DNA of 36,203 bases from Micromonospora sp. KC213 (GTDB taxonomy: Bacteria > Actinomycetota > Actinomycetes > Mycobacteriales > Micromonosporaceae): NCBI RefSeq assembly GCF_004348325.1, contig NZ_SMKF01000044.1, positions 1 to 36,203 on the forward strand, in the 5' to 3' direction. The position numbers were made by a program, and so were the translations under genes. The notes under the pieces are model-generated. The model did no database searches. It was not told where the DNA came from and saw only the letters and a list, made by a program, of their open reading frames with translations. This document shows, piece by piece, positions 1 to 7,345 of this stretch (within the stretch, counting starts at the first letter, position 1; every line of letters begins with the position of its first letter).

Positions 1-1305
1 CTCCCCGACCCCACCGACGAGGTCGTGGAGCTCTGCCGTGACCTGTTGCGCATCGACACCACCAACACGGGGGACAACGCCACCAGCGTGGGCGAGCGCC
101 GCGCGGCCGAGTACGTCGCGCAGCGCCTCGCCGAGGTGGGCGTCGATGCCGAGATCCACGAGTCGGCGCCGGGGCGTGCCAACGTGGTGGCCCGCATCGC
201 CGGCACCGACCCGGGCCGCGACGCCCTGCTGGTGCACGGTCACCTCGACGTGGTCCCCGCCGACGCCGACGAGTGGTCGGTGCACCCGTTCTCCGGCGAG
301 ATCCGCGACGGTTACCTGTGGGGCCGGGGCGCGATCGACATGAAGGACTTCGACGCGATGGTGCTGGCCGTGGTGCGGCACTGGCAGCGCACCGGGGTCC
401 GCCCGTCGCGGGACATCGTGCTCGCCTACACCGCCGACGAGGAGGCGGGCAGCGACTACGGCGCACACTTCCTGGCACGCCGGCACCGGGACCTCTTCGA
501 CGGCTGCACCGAGGCCGTCGGCGAGGTGGGGGGCTTCTCCTACTCGGTCAACGAGGCCACCCGGCTCTACCTCATCGAGACCGCCGAGAAGGGCATCGAC
601 TGGCTGCGGCTGCACGCCAAGGGCCGCCCCGGGCACGGCTCGTTCATCCACGACGACAACGCGGTCACCGCGCTGGCCGAGGCGGTGGCCCGGATCGGGC
701 GGCACCGCTTCCCGGTGACCGTCACCGCCACCGTCCGGGCCTTCCTCACGGAGGTCTCCGAGGTCCTCGGCGTGGAACTGGACCCGGACGACCCGGAGAC
801 CGCGATCGCGAAACTGGGGCCGATCGCCAACATCATCGGGGCGACGATCCGCAGCACCGCGAACCCGACCCGCCTCGCCGCCGGCTACAAGGACAACGTC
901 ATCCCCGGCCGGGCCACCGCCACCATCGACTGCCGCAGCCTGCCCGGGCAGTCGGAGCTGCTGGAGCAGCAGCTGCGCGAGCTGGTCGGCCCGGACATCG
1001 ACATCGAGTACATCCAGCGCCAACCGGCCCTGGAGACCACCTTCGACGGCGACCTGGTGGCGGCGATGTCGGCGGCACTGCGCGCCGAGGACCCGGGCGC
1101 CCGGCCGGTGCCGTACATGCTCTCCGGCGGCACGGACGCGAAGGCGTTCTCGCAGCTCGGCATCCGCTGCTTCGGGTTCGCCCCGCTGCGCCTGCCGCCC
1201 GACCTCAACTTCTCCGCCCTGTTCCACGGCATCGACGAGCGGGTACCGGTGGACGGACTACAGTTCGGCGTGCGGGTTCTGGACCGGTTCCTGCGCGCCT
1301 GCTGA
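1..1305 (+). CDS. M20 family metallopeptidase, 5' end outside window
   Basis: Zinc-dependent amidohydrolase/dipeptidase of the M20 (ArgE/DapE/carboxypeptidase G2) family, which removes acyl or amino-acid groups from small cytosolic substrates; the exact substrate cannot be read from sequence. The reading frame is open to base 1. A GTG at 25 is possible, but the in-frame upstream codons (LPDPTDEV) look like normal family sequence, so the true start is probably left of the window. Counting from GTG 25, the metal/catalytic motifs are HGHLD (71-75), the second metal Asp in GAIDMKD (about 102-108), and the catalytic Glu pair in TADEEAG (about 139-140). A late SGGTDAK and a C-terminal FHGIDE, typical of the family's metal and dimerisation regions, are also present. 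It corresponds in order to the mycobacterial Rv2141c position. The next gene starts 45 bases downstream. Confidence 0.93.
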   Translation, partial: LPDPTDEVVELCRDLLRIDTTNTGDNATSVGERRAAEYVAQRLAEVGVDAEIHESAPGRANVVARIAGTDPGRDALLVHGHLDVVPADADEWSVHPFSGEIRDGYLWGRGAIDMKDFDAMVLAVVRHWQRTGVRPSRDIVLAYTADEEAGSDYGAHFLARRHRDLFDGCTEAVGEVGGFSYSVNEATRLYLIETAEKGIDWLRLHAKGRPGHGSFIHDDNAVTALAEAVARIGRHRFPVTVTATVRAFLTEVSEVLGVELDPDDPETAIAKLGPIANIIGATIRSTANPTRLAAGYKDNVIPGRATATIDCRSLPGQSELLEQQLRELVGPDIDIEYIQRQPALETTFDGDLVAAMSAALRAEDPGARPVPYMLSGGTDAKAFSQLGIRCFGFAPLRLPPDLNFSALFHGIDERVPVDGLQFGVRVLDRFLRAC

Positions 1306-1350
1306 CCCGTCCGGTGTCGCAGCCTGCCCCATTGGCGAAGGGATCACCTC

Positions 1351-2010
1351 ATGACCGACCAGCACGGTGAGCTGGACGCCGCACTCGAGCGCGTGATCGA
1401 CGCCGCTCGGGCCCACCTGGCGGCCGTGCGCGCCGCCCAGGGCCGCATCGACGACGACGACGTCTGGCAGGCGTACGTGGCGTTGAACAACGCGTCGTAC
1501 GCCTACGACGAGCAGCTGCTCGACGCGTTCGGCGAGGTCACACCCTGGGACGTGGAGGCGATCGACCCGGACGAGGCCGACGAGCGGTTCGGTGGCGTCG
1601 AGGGCGTCGAGGCCACCGACCCGCACCCGCAGGTGATCTCGGTGCGGCAGCGCCGCGACTACCGGGTGCCCAGCGTCTCGGCGCTGATCCGGGTCGCCGA
1701 GGCGGCCCGCCGCGAGGGCACCCCGGAATCCGACGAGCCGGCGCCGGTCGAGGGGGTCGGCGAGGCGGTGCTGGAGCTGCTGCAGAGCGGTGACGGTTCG
1801 CTGAGCGCCCTGGACGTGCCCGAGCTGGAGCCGCTCGACGGGGTGGTGATGGTCAGCGAGGTCGGTACCCCGGTCGACCTGGAGTCGTTCGACGACGACG
1901 ACCCGGTGGGCCCGTTCCAGCCGGCCGCCGACGACCGCCTGGTGGGGCGGCTCGACGAGCATCCCTACCTGGACGAGGACGACCACGACCACGCCGGGCA
2001 CGCCCACTAG
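1351..2010 (+). CDS. Conserved acidic hypothetical protein (219 aa)
   Basis: Function not recognised. The ATG at 1351 follows a GAAGGG ribosome site and lies 45 bases after the M20 peptidase, so the two are probably cotranscribed. Residues 1-65 read as a helical, Asp/Glu-rich segment (LDAALERVIDAARAHLAAVR, then a DDDD run and an aromatic NNASYAYDEQ stretch). The middle has a short basic patch (RQRRDYRVPS), followed by helices. The C-terminus is strongly acidic and ends in a His/Asp tail (DEDDHDHAGHAH) that could bind divalent metal, although this is inference. There is no signal peptide or membrane segment, so a cytosolic acidic protein is expected. Base composition and codon use match a native gene. 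Confidence 0.8.
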   Translation: MTDQHGELDAALERVIDAARAHLAAVRAAQGRIDDDDVWQAYVALNNASYAYDEQLLDAFGEVTPWDVEAIDPDEADERFGGVEGVEATDPHPQVISVRQRRDYRVPSVSALIRVAEAARREGTPESDEPAPVEGVGEAVLELLQSGDGSLSALDVPELEPLDGVVMVSEVGTPVDLESFDDDDPVGPFQPAADDRLVGRLDEHPYLDEDDHDHAGHAH

Positions 2011-2019
2011 TCAGGCACC

Positions 2020-2041
2020 CGCGCCAGGGTCAGGTGGCGCG
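2020..2041. terminator. Weak bidirectional hairpin between convergent genes
   Basis: Arms CGCGCCA and TGGCGCG (7 bp) flank an 8-base loop in the 32-base gap between the stop of the acidic protein and the stop of the DUF5703 gene. There is no T tract. The position suggests a shared terminator, but the stem is short. Confidence 0.4.
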
Positions 2042-2042
2042 C

Positions 2043-2234
2043 TCAGTACGACAGGCCCGGTTGCGGCTGGGCGACCCGGCGACGACGCAGCACGACCTGC
2101 CGCGTCCCGTCCCGGAACAGTCGCACCCGGGCCAACTCCCATCCGGAGAACTCGGCCTGGATCGCCAACTGCGCCGCGGCGGTCACCCGGTCGACGTTCG
2201 GCGGCAACCTCAGCGGCGCGTATTCGTAGTCCAT
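2043..2234 (-). CDS. DUF5703 family small protein (63 aa)
   Basis: Small cytosolic protein of the actinobacterial DUF5703 type. The sequence opens MDYEYAPLRLPP, followed by a helix (TAAAQLAIQAEFSGWELARVR) and a C-terminal strand with VVLRRRR. The family has no established function, but it is commonly found close to the M20 peptidase. I chose the ATG at 2234 over the upstream in-frame start because family members begin at this conserved MDYEY and because a -10-like CAGCAT (2247-2242) ends 7 bases before it, consistent with leaderless transcription. The gene is convergent with the acidic protein gene. Confidence 0.75.
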   Translation of the reverse strand: MDYEYAPLRLPPNVDRVTAAAQLAIQAEFSGWELARVRLFRDGTRQVVLRRRRVAQPQPGLSY

Positions 2235-2241
2235 GTGCCCT

Positions 2242-2247
2242 ATGCTG
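2242..2247 (-). promoter_or_regulatory. Possible leaderless -10 for the DUF5703 gene
   Basis: CAGCAT on the minus strand has A at position 2 and T at position 6 and ends 7 bases before the ATG at 2234. It is weaker than the TAnnnT boxes seen elsewhere in the window. Confidence 0.35.
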
Positions 2248-2426
2248 CCCAGCCCTGGGCCTGTCCGCCACCCTTCCCGCGGCACCGGTCGGACCACCCC
2301 CGGCGTACCGGGTCCGACGCGGCGCGCGTCGGGCAGGGCGTACCCCCGAGCAGGGTGGGGCCGGTCGGCCCCGGCGCGGGCGTCCGCTGCCGGGGCCCGG
2401 CTTCCGAGGGGTGGCGGGGCAGATGG

Positions 2427-3320
2427 TCAGGCGGTGGGCGCGGGCGGCGAGGGCCGGTCCTCCCCGGTCGGCCCGGCCGGCTGGGCGGCGTCGAGGTCGT
2501 TGGCGGCCAGCAGTGCCGTCAGGGCCGGCGCGGTCAGCGTCAGCCCGTGCGGGGCACCCGGGTCGACGGCGAGCCCCCACGCCGGGTCCGGCCAGGCGGC
2601 CAGCAGCTCGGCCGCCGGTATCGCGAGGAACGGCACTCCGACGCCGACGAAGGCGGTGAGCGCCTCGGCGGTGGTGAACACCGGCAGTAGCGGGGCCTGA
2701 CCGGCGTCGTGGACGGTCACCCAGGGGAAGTCCCGCTCGGGCGACGGCTCACCGGCCAGCGGTACGCACACCGCGCCGCCGGCGAACGCCCCGAGGTAGC
2801 CGGGAAGGTCCTGTGCGGCCGCAGCCCGCGCGAGCCGGTCGGCGACGGCGGTCCCGGCAGCCCCGGCGGAGACCGACGGGTTGGCCACCCGACGCCGGCC
2901 CGGCGCGGCGTCCGACAGGTGGCTGTCCGGGAGTGCCGGCGGCACCCCGCCGTCCGGGGCTGATCCGGGGGCCGGCGGCACCACGCCGTCCGGGGTGAGC
3001 ACACGGCAGGCGAGCCCGGCCGGATCGGCGGTCAGCACCGCCCGGGCGGTGTCCGCCGCGAAGTCGCCCCACCAGCGCAACGCCTCGGCGGTGCGGGGCG
3101 TCTCCTGGCGCCAGTCGTCGCCGTCGCCGGCGGGGCGCCAGCCCAGCTCGGCCAGGCGCGACGGGTCGTAGGCCGGGCAGCGCCCGGAGACGCTGTCCCG
3201 CCGGACCGCCAGCCGCAGCCGGCGCGGCCCGGCGGTCAGTTCCAGATCGGTGTCCTGCCGGCAGGCCGCCAGCGTGTCGTGCAGCCGGACGGCGATCTGG
3301 GGCCAGGTCGGGCCGGTCAC
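2427..3320 (-). CDS. SseB-like protein with TY-Chap-like N-terminal part
   Basis: A 297-aa protein with a GTG start that overlaps the stop of the YbaB-type gene by four bases (GTGA), so the two are translationally coupled. Residues 1-110 (TWPQIAVRLHDTLAA, LGWRPAG, WWGDFAADTARAVL) resemble the actinobacterial TY-Chap peptide-binding chaperone fold related to type III secretion chaperones and YbjN; this is a moderate-strength recognition. A Pro/Gly-rich linker (about 110-165) leads to an SseB-like domain (about 180-285) with the recurring PVFTTAEAL, FLAIPAAELLAAWPD and WGLAVDPGAPHGLTL segments. SseB-type domains are common beside WXG100/ESX substrates in actinobacteria, and a WXG-like pair lies just upstream in the divergent orientation. 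A secretion-chaperone role is inferred from context. Confidence 0.8.
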   Translation of the reverse strand: MTGPTWPQIAVRLHDTLAACRQDTDLELTAGPRRLRLAVRRDSVSGRCPAYDPSRLAELGWRPAGDGDDWRQETPRTAEALRWWGDFAADTARAVLTADPAGLACRVLTPDGVVPPAPGSAPDGGVPPALPDSHLSDAAPGRRRVANPSVSAGAAGTAVADRLARAAAAQDLPGYLGAFAGGAVCVPLAGEPSPERDFPWVTVHDAGQAPLLPVFTTAEALTAFVGVGVPFLAIPAAELLAAWPDPAWGLAVDPGAPHGLTLTAPALTALLAANDLDAAQPAGPTGEDRPSPPAPTA

Positions 3321-3736
3321 GCCGGCGGTCGCGGCAGTCGCGCGTCCAGGCTGTCCAGCCGGGCGGCGGCCTCGTCGAGGCGGCCCAGGGCGGAGAAGTC
3401 CCCCGGCCGGCCGAACAGCTCGGTCAGGCCGGTGCCCAACTGCGCGGTCAGGCCGTCGGTGCGCTCGGCGAGCCGCTCACCGGCCGCCGAGCGCGCCCGC
3501 CGGTACGCCTGGAGCACCATCGCCGTCAGTTCGGCGGTGCCGTACCGCAGCGCCGTCGGCTGGAAGGTCAAATCGGTGAGTTCACCCGCGGCGTCGACCG
3601 TGACCGACACCAGCCCGGTCTCGTCGACGCCGGTGCCGGCCAGTTCGTCCAGCTCGGCCTGCACCCCGGCGAACCGGCGTTCGACGTCGGCGAGCCGGCC
3701 GGCCAGCGCCTCCAACCCGGACAGCGGATCCGTCAT
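3317..3736 (-). CDS. YbaB/EbfC family DNA-binding-like protein
   Basis: A 139-aa member of the YbaB/EbfC nucleoid-associated family, starting at ATG 3736. It has an N-terminal helix (LEALAGRLADVERRFAGVQAEL), then the strand-turn-strand core (GLVSVTVDAAGELTDLTF), then a long helix (ELTAMVLQAYRRARSAAGERL), the usual order of the fold. The C-terminal 40 residues are an added low-complexity helical tail. This is not the housekeeping copy linked to recR/dnaX, but a paralogue of the kind found beside WXG100-like genes in actinobacteria. It forms the first gene of a minus-strand pair and faces the plus-strand WXG arm across a 97-base divergent promoter region. DNA binding is family knowledge; the role in this cluster is unknown. 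Confidence 0.85.
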   Translation of the reverse strand: MTDPLSGLEALAGRLADVERRFAGVQAELDELAGTGVDETGLVSVTVDAAGELTDLTFQPTALRYGTAELTAMVLQAYRRARSAAGERLAERTDGLTAQLGTGLTELFGRPGDFSALGRLDEAAARLDSLDARLPRPPA

Positions 3737-3795
3737 GCGTTCGTCCTCCCCCTGTGATCACCTCGGCCGGGGTGGCGGTCGAGGCCCGGGAATCG

Positions 3796-3801
3796 TATCG
3801 T
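3796..3801 (+). promoter_or_regulatory. -10 element for the WXG-like arm
   Basis: TATCGT lies 32 bases before the GTG at 3834. A GGGGGAGGA ribosome site (about 3820-3828) lies between them, so this transcript probably has a short leader. The element is in the divergent gap shared with the YbaB gene. Confidence 0.45.
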
Positions 3802-3833
3802 CGTCCCGCATCGGAGACGGGGGAGGAACGGCA

Positions 3834-4166
3834 GTGGCGGCGGGCATCGAAGTGGACGTGGCGGCGGTGAAGCGGTTGCAGGCGGCCGCCGCCGGGGTCG
3901 CCGCGGCGATGGGGGCGATGGAGGCCCGGGTGGTCGCGGCCGGCGACCTGCCCGACAGCACGTTCGGGCGCCTGCCCGTGGTCAGTGACATGCTGCGTGG
4001 CGCGTACGCCGAGCAGGTGTCCGACGGCACGGCGCTGTTCCGCGCCGGCCAGGACGCTTTCGACCGGGTCGGTGACGCCCTCGCCTCCACGGTGGACAAC
4101 TACGAGCGCAACGAGCAGGGCATCGAGTCCGGCTTCCGGGCCGTGCACGAGCGGATGGGCCGGTGA
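3834..4166 (+). CDS. EspC/WXG100-like type VII secretion-associated protein
   Basis: A 110-aa, all-helical protein. The GTG at 3834 was chosen because it follows a strong GGGGGAGGA ribosome site and gives the usual family length; upstream in-frame codons overlap the divergent gene. The N-terminal helix is Ala-rich (VKRLQAAAAGVAAAMGAME), followed by a turn (LPDSTFGRLP) and a second helix pair with AYAEQV and DALASTVDNYERNE. Tyr90-Glu94 fits the general type VII export signal YxxxD/E located after the second helix. Length and layout resemble the EspC/DUF2580-type ESX-associated proteins rather than classical EsxA, because no central W-x-G is present. The stop overlaps the next gene's GTG start (GTGA), so the two partners are probably made in matched amounts. 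Confidence 0.78.
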   Translation: MAAGIEVDVAAVKRLQAAAAGVAAAMGAMEARVVAAGDLPDSTFGRLPVVSDMLRGAYAEQVSDGTALFRAGQDAFDRVGDALASTVDNYERNEQGIESGFRAVHERMGR

Positions 4167-5227
4167 GCGGGCCGGCCGGCAGTGCCGTCGAGCTGTGGAA
4201 CGGCATCGACAACGCGCTGTCCGGGGTGGAGGCCGTCGTCGACAGCGTCTGCCGCACGCTGGCCTGGCCGCTGATCCAGCTGGTCGACATGGTCGACGGC
4301 GAGCCGGCGGCACTGCGGGCCCGGGCCGCCGAGTGGGATGTTCTCGCGGGGCAGGTCCGGGAGCTGGCGATGGGGCACCGCGCGGTACGCGAGGCGGAGC
4401 AGCCCGGTTGGCGCTCGGACGCCGGTGACGCGTACGGCCGGCGGCTGGCCGAGGTCGAACAGCAGTTGCTGGACGTGGCGGGGCAGTTCACCGCCACCGC
4501 CGAGTACCTGCGCAGTGTCGCCGACGGCCTCCAGACCGTGCACGACGTGCTGGTCGACCTCTGCGTCGAGTTCGTCAACTGGATGCTGGTGACCCTGGTG
4601 ACCGCGCTGGTGATGGCGCCGTTCACGGCGGGCGCCTCCTGGGCGGCCGGGCTGGCGGTCACCGTGACCCGGGGCATGATCGTGCTCGCCCGGGCGCTGA
4701 AGGTGATCCGCCCGCTCGCCGCCCACCTGCAGAAGGTCATCCGGTTGCTCCAGCGGGTCATGTTCCAGCTGCGCAGGCTGCGCAACCACCTCGACAAGCT
4801 GGTCGACAAGCAGCGGGCGCTGCGCAAGGGGCAGAAGTCCATCGACAAGCGGCGTGCCGCCGGCAAGGCCGACAAGTGGTACCACAAGGTGACCGACCCG
4901 GCGAACGGTCACTTCAAGCTCGGCAAGAGCGGGACGCCGTTCGACATGAGCGCGCTGGATCGGGCCGGCGCGCTGCGCACGCACGGTATGGCCGACGGCG
5001 GCCGGATGATCGCCCGGGACTGGGCCACCAACCTGCCGTGGAACGTGCCCAACTCGGTGGTGCACGGTGTGGCCTGGGGCACCACCGCGGTGGTCACCGG
5101 TCTCTCCGTGCCGGGCGCGGACCTGGTCAGTGACCAGGTCGGCGACGCGGTGCGCGACGGTGCGGACTGGATCGACCAGAATGTCTTCGGTCAGCCGCCC
5201 GCCGCGCAGGAGCCGGCGGGTCGCTGA
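4163..5227 (+). CDS. WXG100-like N-terminal, membrane-inserting protein (354 aa)
   Basis: Start GTG 4163 overlaps the preceding stop by four bases. Residues 1-130 form a WXG100/LXG-like helical hairpin with a WxS turn at Trp83 (GWRSDAGDAY) and flanking amphipathic helices. Residues about 137-168 are strongly hydrophobic (WMLVTLVTALVMAPF, AAGLAVTVT) and could span a membrane. A very basic helical stretch follows (about 180-236, rich in K/R). Residues 237-354 contain a WYHKVTDPANGHFKLG segment and a second weakly hydrophobic region (VVHGVAWGTTAVVTGL), with no recognisable toxin active site. The layout resembles substrates of polymorphic type VII systems, but the C-terminal domain is unassigned and no immunity gene is evident. 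Function unknown. Confidence 0.75.
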   Translation: MSGPAGSAVELWNGIDNALSGVEAVVDSVCRTLAWPLIQLVDMVDGEPAALRARAAEWDVLAGQVRELAMGHRAVREAEQPGWRSDAGDAYGRRLAEVEQQLLDVAGQFTATAEYLRSVADGLQTVHDVLVDLCVEFVNWMLVTLVTALVMAPFTAGASWAAGLAVTVTRGMIVLARALKVIRPLAAHLQKVIRLLQRVMFQLRRLRNHLDKLVDKQRALRKGQKSIDKRRAAGKADKWYHKVTDPANGHFKLGKSGTPFDMSALDRAGALRTHGMADGGRMIARDWATNLPWNVPNSVVHGVAWGTTAVVTGLSVPGADLVSDQVGDAVRDGADWIDQNVFGQPPAAQEPAGR

Positions 5228-5249
5228 CCCGGCAGCGAGGAGGAGCGGC

Positions 5250-6170
5250 GTGAGCGGTGCCTGGGGACGACTGGGGCGCTTCGGCGACGCGGTGCGCGAG
5301 GGTGCCCGGGTGGCTCGTGACCGGGCTCGCGCCCTGCGCGACGAGTTCCGCACCTCCGACGAACCGGAGCGGGCCCTGGTCGCGCCGCTGGTGACCGGCC
5401 AGGAGCTGCGTCATGTCGGTCTGGCACCGGTGCGGGTCGACGAGACGCACCGGGCCGGCAGCCAGTTCGCCGACCACGTCGGGGCCGAGGTGGCCGACGC
5501 GCTGGATCCCCGGGTGCTGTTCGGGCTGCTGCACATCGTCAACCCGGTGGCCTGGGTGGAGGCTGTCATGACACCGGTGCGGCTGGCCGCCGGGGTGTTG
5601 CTGCTGCCGGGCCGGGCTGCCGCGTTGGCGGCGGGGGCCCCGGAGGCGGTCACCCGCGAGGTCGACGCATCGCCGTCCGACGCCACGGCGCAGCCGCCCC
5701 GGCCGGTGCTGCCGCTGACCGACGAACAGGAGGCGTTCCGGGCGCTGTTCCGGCTCAGCCGGCACCGGCCGCTCGCCGACCAGCTCGCCGAGATCGCCTA
5801 CCGCCGGCGGTACGCCTTCAGCGGCGACCTCGCCACCCTCGCCGGCAGCCTGCTGCTGTTCCTGGAGCGCTACACCGGCACCCCGCTCGCGGTGACCGAC
5901 ACTCATCTGCACCTGCTGCGGATGGGGCGCCGCCCGGACGAGGGGCGCCCCGACCGGCGTCAGCCGAGGCTGTTGTGGAGCGTCGCGCGGCAGCGGATCA
6001 CCCGCATCGACTGCGACCACGGGACGATGCGGGTGGCGCAGTTCCCGATGACGATCCACTTCGACGACGGTTCCTGGATCCGGGTGGTCAATCCGACCCT
6101 CCGCGACGACCAGCACCGTTTCCTCGCCGCTGTCCGCGAGATCCCCGGGCAGCGGCCGGCAGCCGACTGA
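5250..6170 (+). CDS. Hypothetical protein with PH-like C-terminal domain (306 aa)
   Basis: Function not recognised. The GTG at 5250 is preceded by GAGGAGGAG and lies 22 bases after the WXG-like gene, so it completes a three-gene plus-strand unit. Residues 8-45 are a charged helix; about 85-135 hold a hydrophobic or amphipathic segment (VMTPVRLAAGVLLLPGRAAALAAG) that could associate with membrane; a Pro-rich linker (about 140-155) follows. Residues about 157-205 form helices (EQEAFRALFRLSRHRPLADQLAEIAY). The C-terminal part (about 211-297: TDTHLHLLR, LLWSVARQRITRID, MTIHFDDGSWIRVV, then a final helix) has the alternating strands and closing helix of a bacterial PH-like fold. It is probably a cytosolic, membrane-associated accessory protein of the WXG cluster, by inference. 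Confidence 0.72.
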   Translation: MSGAWGRLGRFGDAVREGARVARDRARALRDEFRTSDEPERALVAPLVTGQELRHVGLAPVRVDETHRAGSQFADHVGAEVADALDPRVLFGLLHIVNPVAWVEAVMTPVRLAAGVLLLPGRAAALAAGAPEAVTREVDASPSDATAQPPRPVLPLTDEQEAFRALFRLSRHRPLADQLAEIAYRRRYAFSGDLATLAGSLLLFLERYTGTPLAVTDTHLHLLRMGRRPDEGRPDRRQPRLLWSVARQRITRIDCDHGTMRVAQFPMTIHFDDGSWIRVVNPTLRDDQHRFLAAVREIPGQRPAAD

Positions 6171-6183
6171 CCGGCGGGCGAGC

Positions 6184-7155
6184 TCAGCCGTCCCGCTCGG
6201 GGTAGCCGACCGGCACGGCGGAGACGTCGTCCAGCGCGGTGGTGATCTCCTCCGGCAGGGTCATCCGTTCCACCTGCAACGCGCCGAGCAACTGCCCCAC
6301 GGTCCGCGCGCCGAGGATCGGCGCGGTCACCCCGGGCCGGTCACGGATCCAGGCCAGCGCCACCTCCAGCGGTGACACGCCGAGGCCACCCGCCGCGATG
6401 GCCACCGCCTCGACGATGCTGGAGCAGCGTGGCTCCAGATAGGTGGTGACGAACCGCTCGAAGTGCGCCGAGGCGGCCCGGGAGTCGGCCGGTCGGCCGT
6501 TGCGGTACTTGCCGGTCAGCACCCCTCGGCCCAGCGGCGACCAGGGCAGCACGCCCAGCCCGAGCGCCGCGCAGGCCGGCAGCACCTCCCGCTCCACGCC
6601 CCGCTCCAGCAGCGAGTACTCCACCTGAGCGGCGACCACCGGGGCCCGCCCCGGCCAGGCGGCCTGCCAGGCGGCGGCCCGGGCGGTCTGCCAGCCGGAG
6701 AAGTTCGACACCCCGACGTAGCGGACCCGGCCGCTGGCCACCGCGTGATCCAACGCCGCCAGGGTCTCCTCCAACGGGGTGTCCGGGTCGTACCCGTGCA
6801 CCTGCCACAGGTCGACGTGGTCGGTGCCCAACCGGCGCAGCGAGGCGTCCAGGGTACGCAACAGGTGCCCGCGGGAACCGTCGCGGCGTCGTCCGCTGCC
6901 CGGACGCAGCCCGGCCTTGGTGGCGATGAGCACCTCGTCGCGGGGTACCAGGGTGCCCAGCAGGGAGCCGAGCACCGACTCGGCGTCCCCGTCGGCGAAC
7001 ACGTCGGCGGTGTCGACCAGGTTGCCGCCCGCGTCGAGGTAACTCTTCAGCTGGGCGGCCGCGTCGTCGGCGTCGGTGTCCCGACCCCAGGTCATGGTGC
7101 CGAGCGCGAGCCGGGAAACCGCCAGCCCGCTTCGGCCGAGCGGTCGCTGTTGCAT
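6184..7155 (-). CDS. Aldo/keto reductase family protein lacking the catalytic Tyr
   Basis: A 323-aa (alpha/beta)8-barrel protein of the aldo/keto reductase family (NADPH-linked carbonyl reduction). The N-terminal LGRSGLAVSRLALGTM, the VGVSNFSGWQ strand and the cofactor-side WSPLGRGVLTGKY and LGARTVGQL segments are all present. Of the catalytic tetrad, Asp48, Lys80 and His120 are seen, but the Tyr expected five residues after the Asp is Phe53 (codon TTC at 6999-6997 on the minus strand). Tyr is the usual proton donor, so activity may be altered or lost. The start ATG 7155 is supported by TAAGGT ending 6 bases upstream (leaderless). The gene is convergent with the type VII-like block and divergent from the LLM oxidoreductase. 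Confidence 0.9.
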   Translation of the reverse strand: MQQRPLGRSGLAVSRLALGTMTWGRDTDADDAAAQLKSYLDAGGNLVDTADVFADGDAESVLGSLLGTLVPRDEVLIATKAGLRPGSGRRRDGSRGHLLRTLDASLRRLGTDHVDLWQVHGYDPDTPLEETLAALDHAVASGRVRYVGVSNFSGWQTARAAAWQAAWPGRAPVVAAQVEYSLLERGVEREVLPACAALGLGVLPWSPLGRGVLTGKYRNGRPADSRAASAHFERFVTTYLEPRCSSIVEAVAIAAGGLGVSPLEVALAWIRDRPGVTAPILGARTVGQLLGALQVERMTLPEEITTALDDVSAVPVGYPERDG

Positions 7156-7161
7156 GGGTGA

Positions 7162-7167
7162 ACCTTA
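7162..7167 (-). promoter_or_regulatory. Leaderless -10 for the aldo/keto reductase
   Basis: TAAGGT on the minus strand ends 6 bases before the ATG at 7155, with no ribosome site between. This spacing would put the transcription start on the A of the start codon. Confidence 0.6.
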
Positions 7168-7305
7168 TTTCGAACCCGCCGTCACGGACATCCTCGCTCC
7201 CGTCATGTCTGCCCGCCGCGTCGGCGATCCGACCGTCGCCACCCGACCGGTCCGTCCGCCCGGAGGTTGGGTGAGCCGGGCGTCGGGGCCGCCGCCGTCA
7301 TTGCG

Positions 7306-7311
7306 TACCCT
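7306..7311 (+). promoter_or_regulatory. -10 element for the LLM oxidoreductase/uppP unit
   Basis: TACCCT lies about 34 bases before the GTG at 7346 and is followed by a GGGGGAGGA ribosome site, so this is a conventional leadered promoter. Confidence 0.45.
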
Positions 7312-7345
7312 GATGCGACCTTGTGGCGCGGATGGGGGAGGACCA

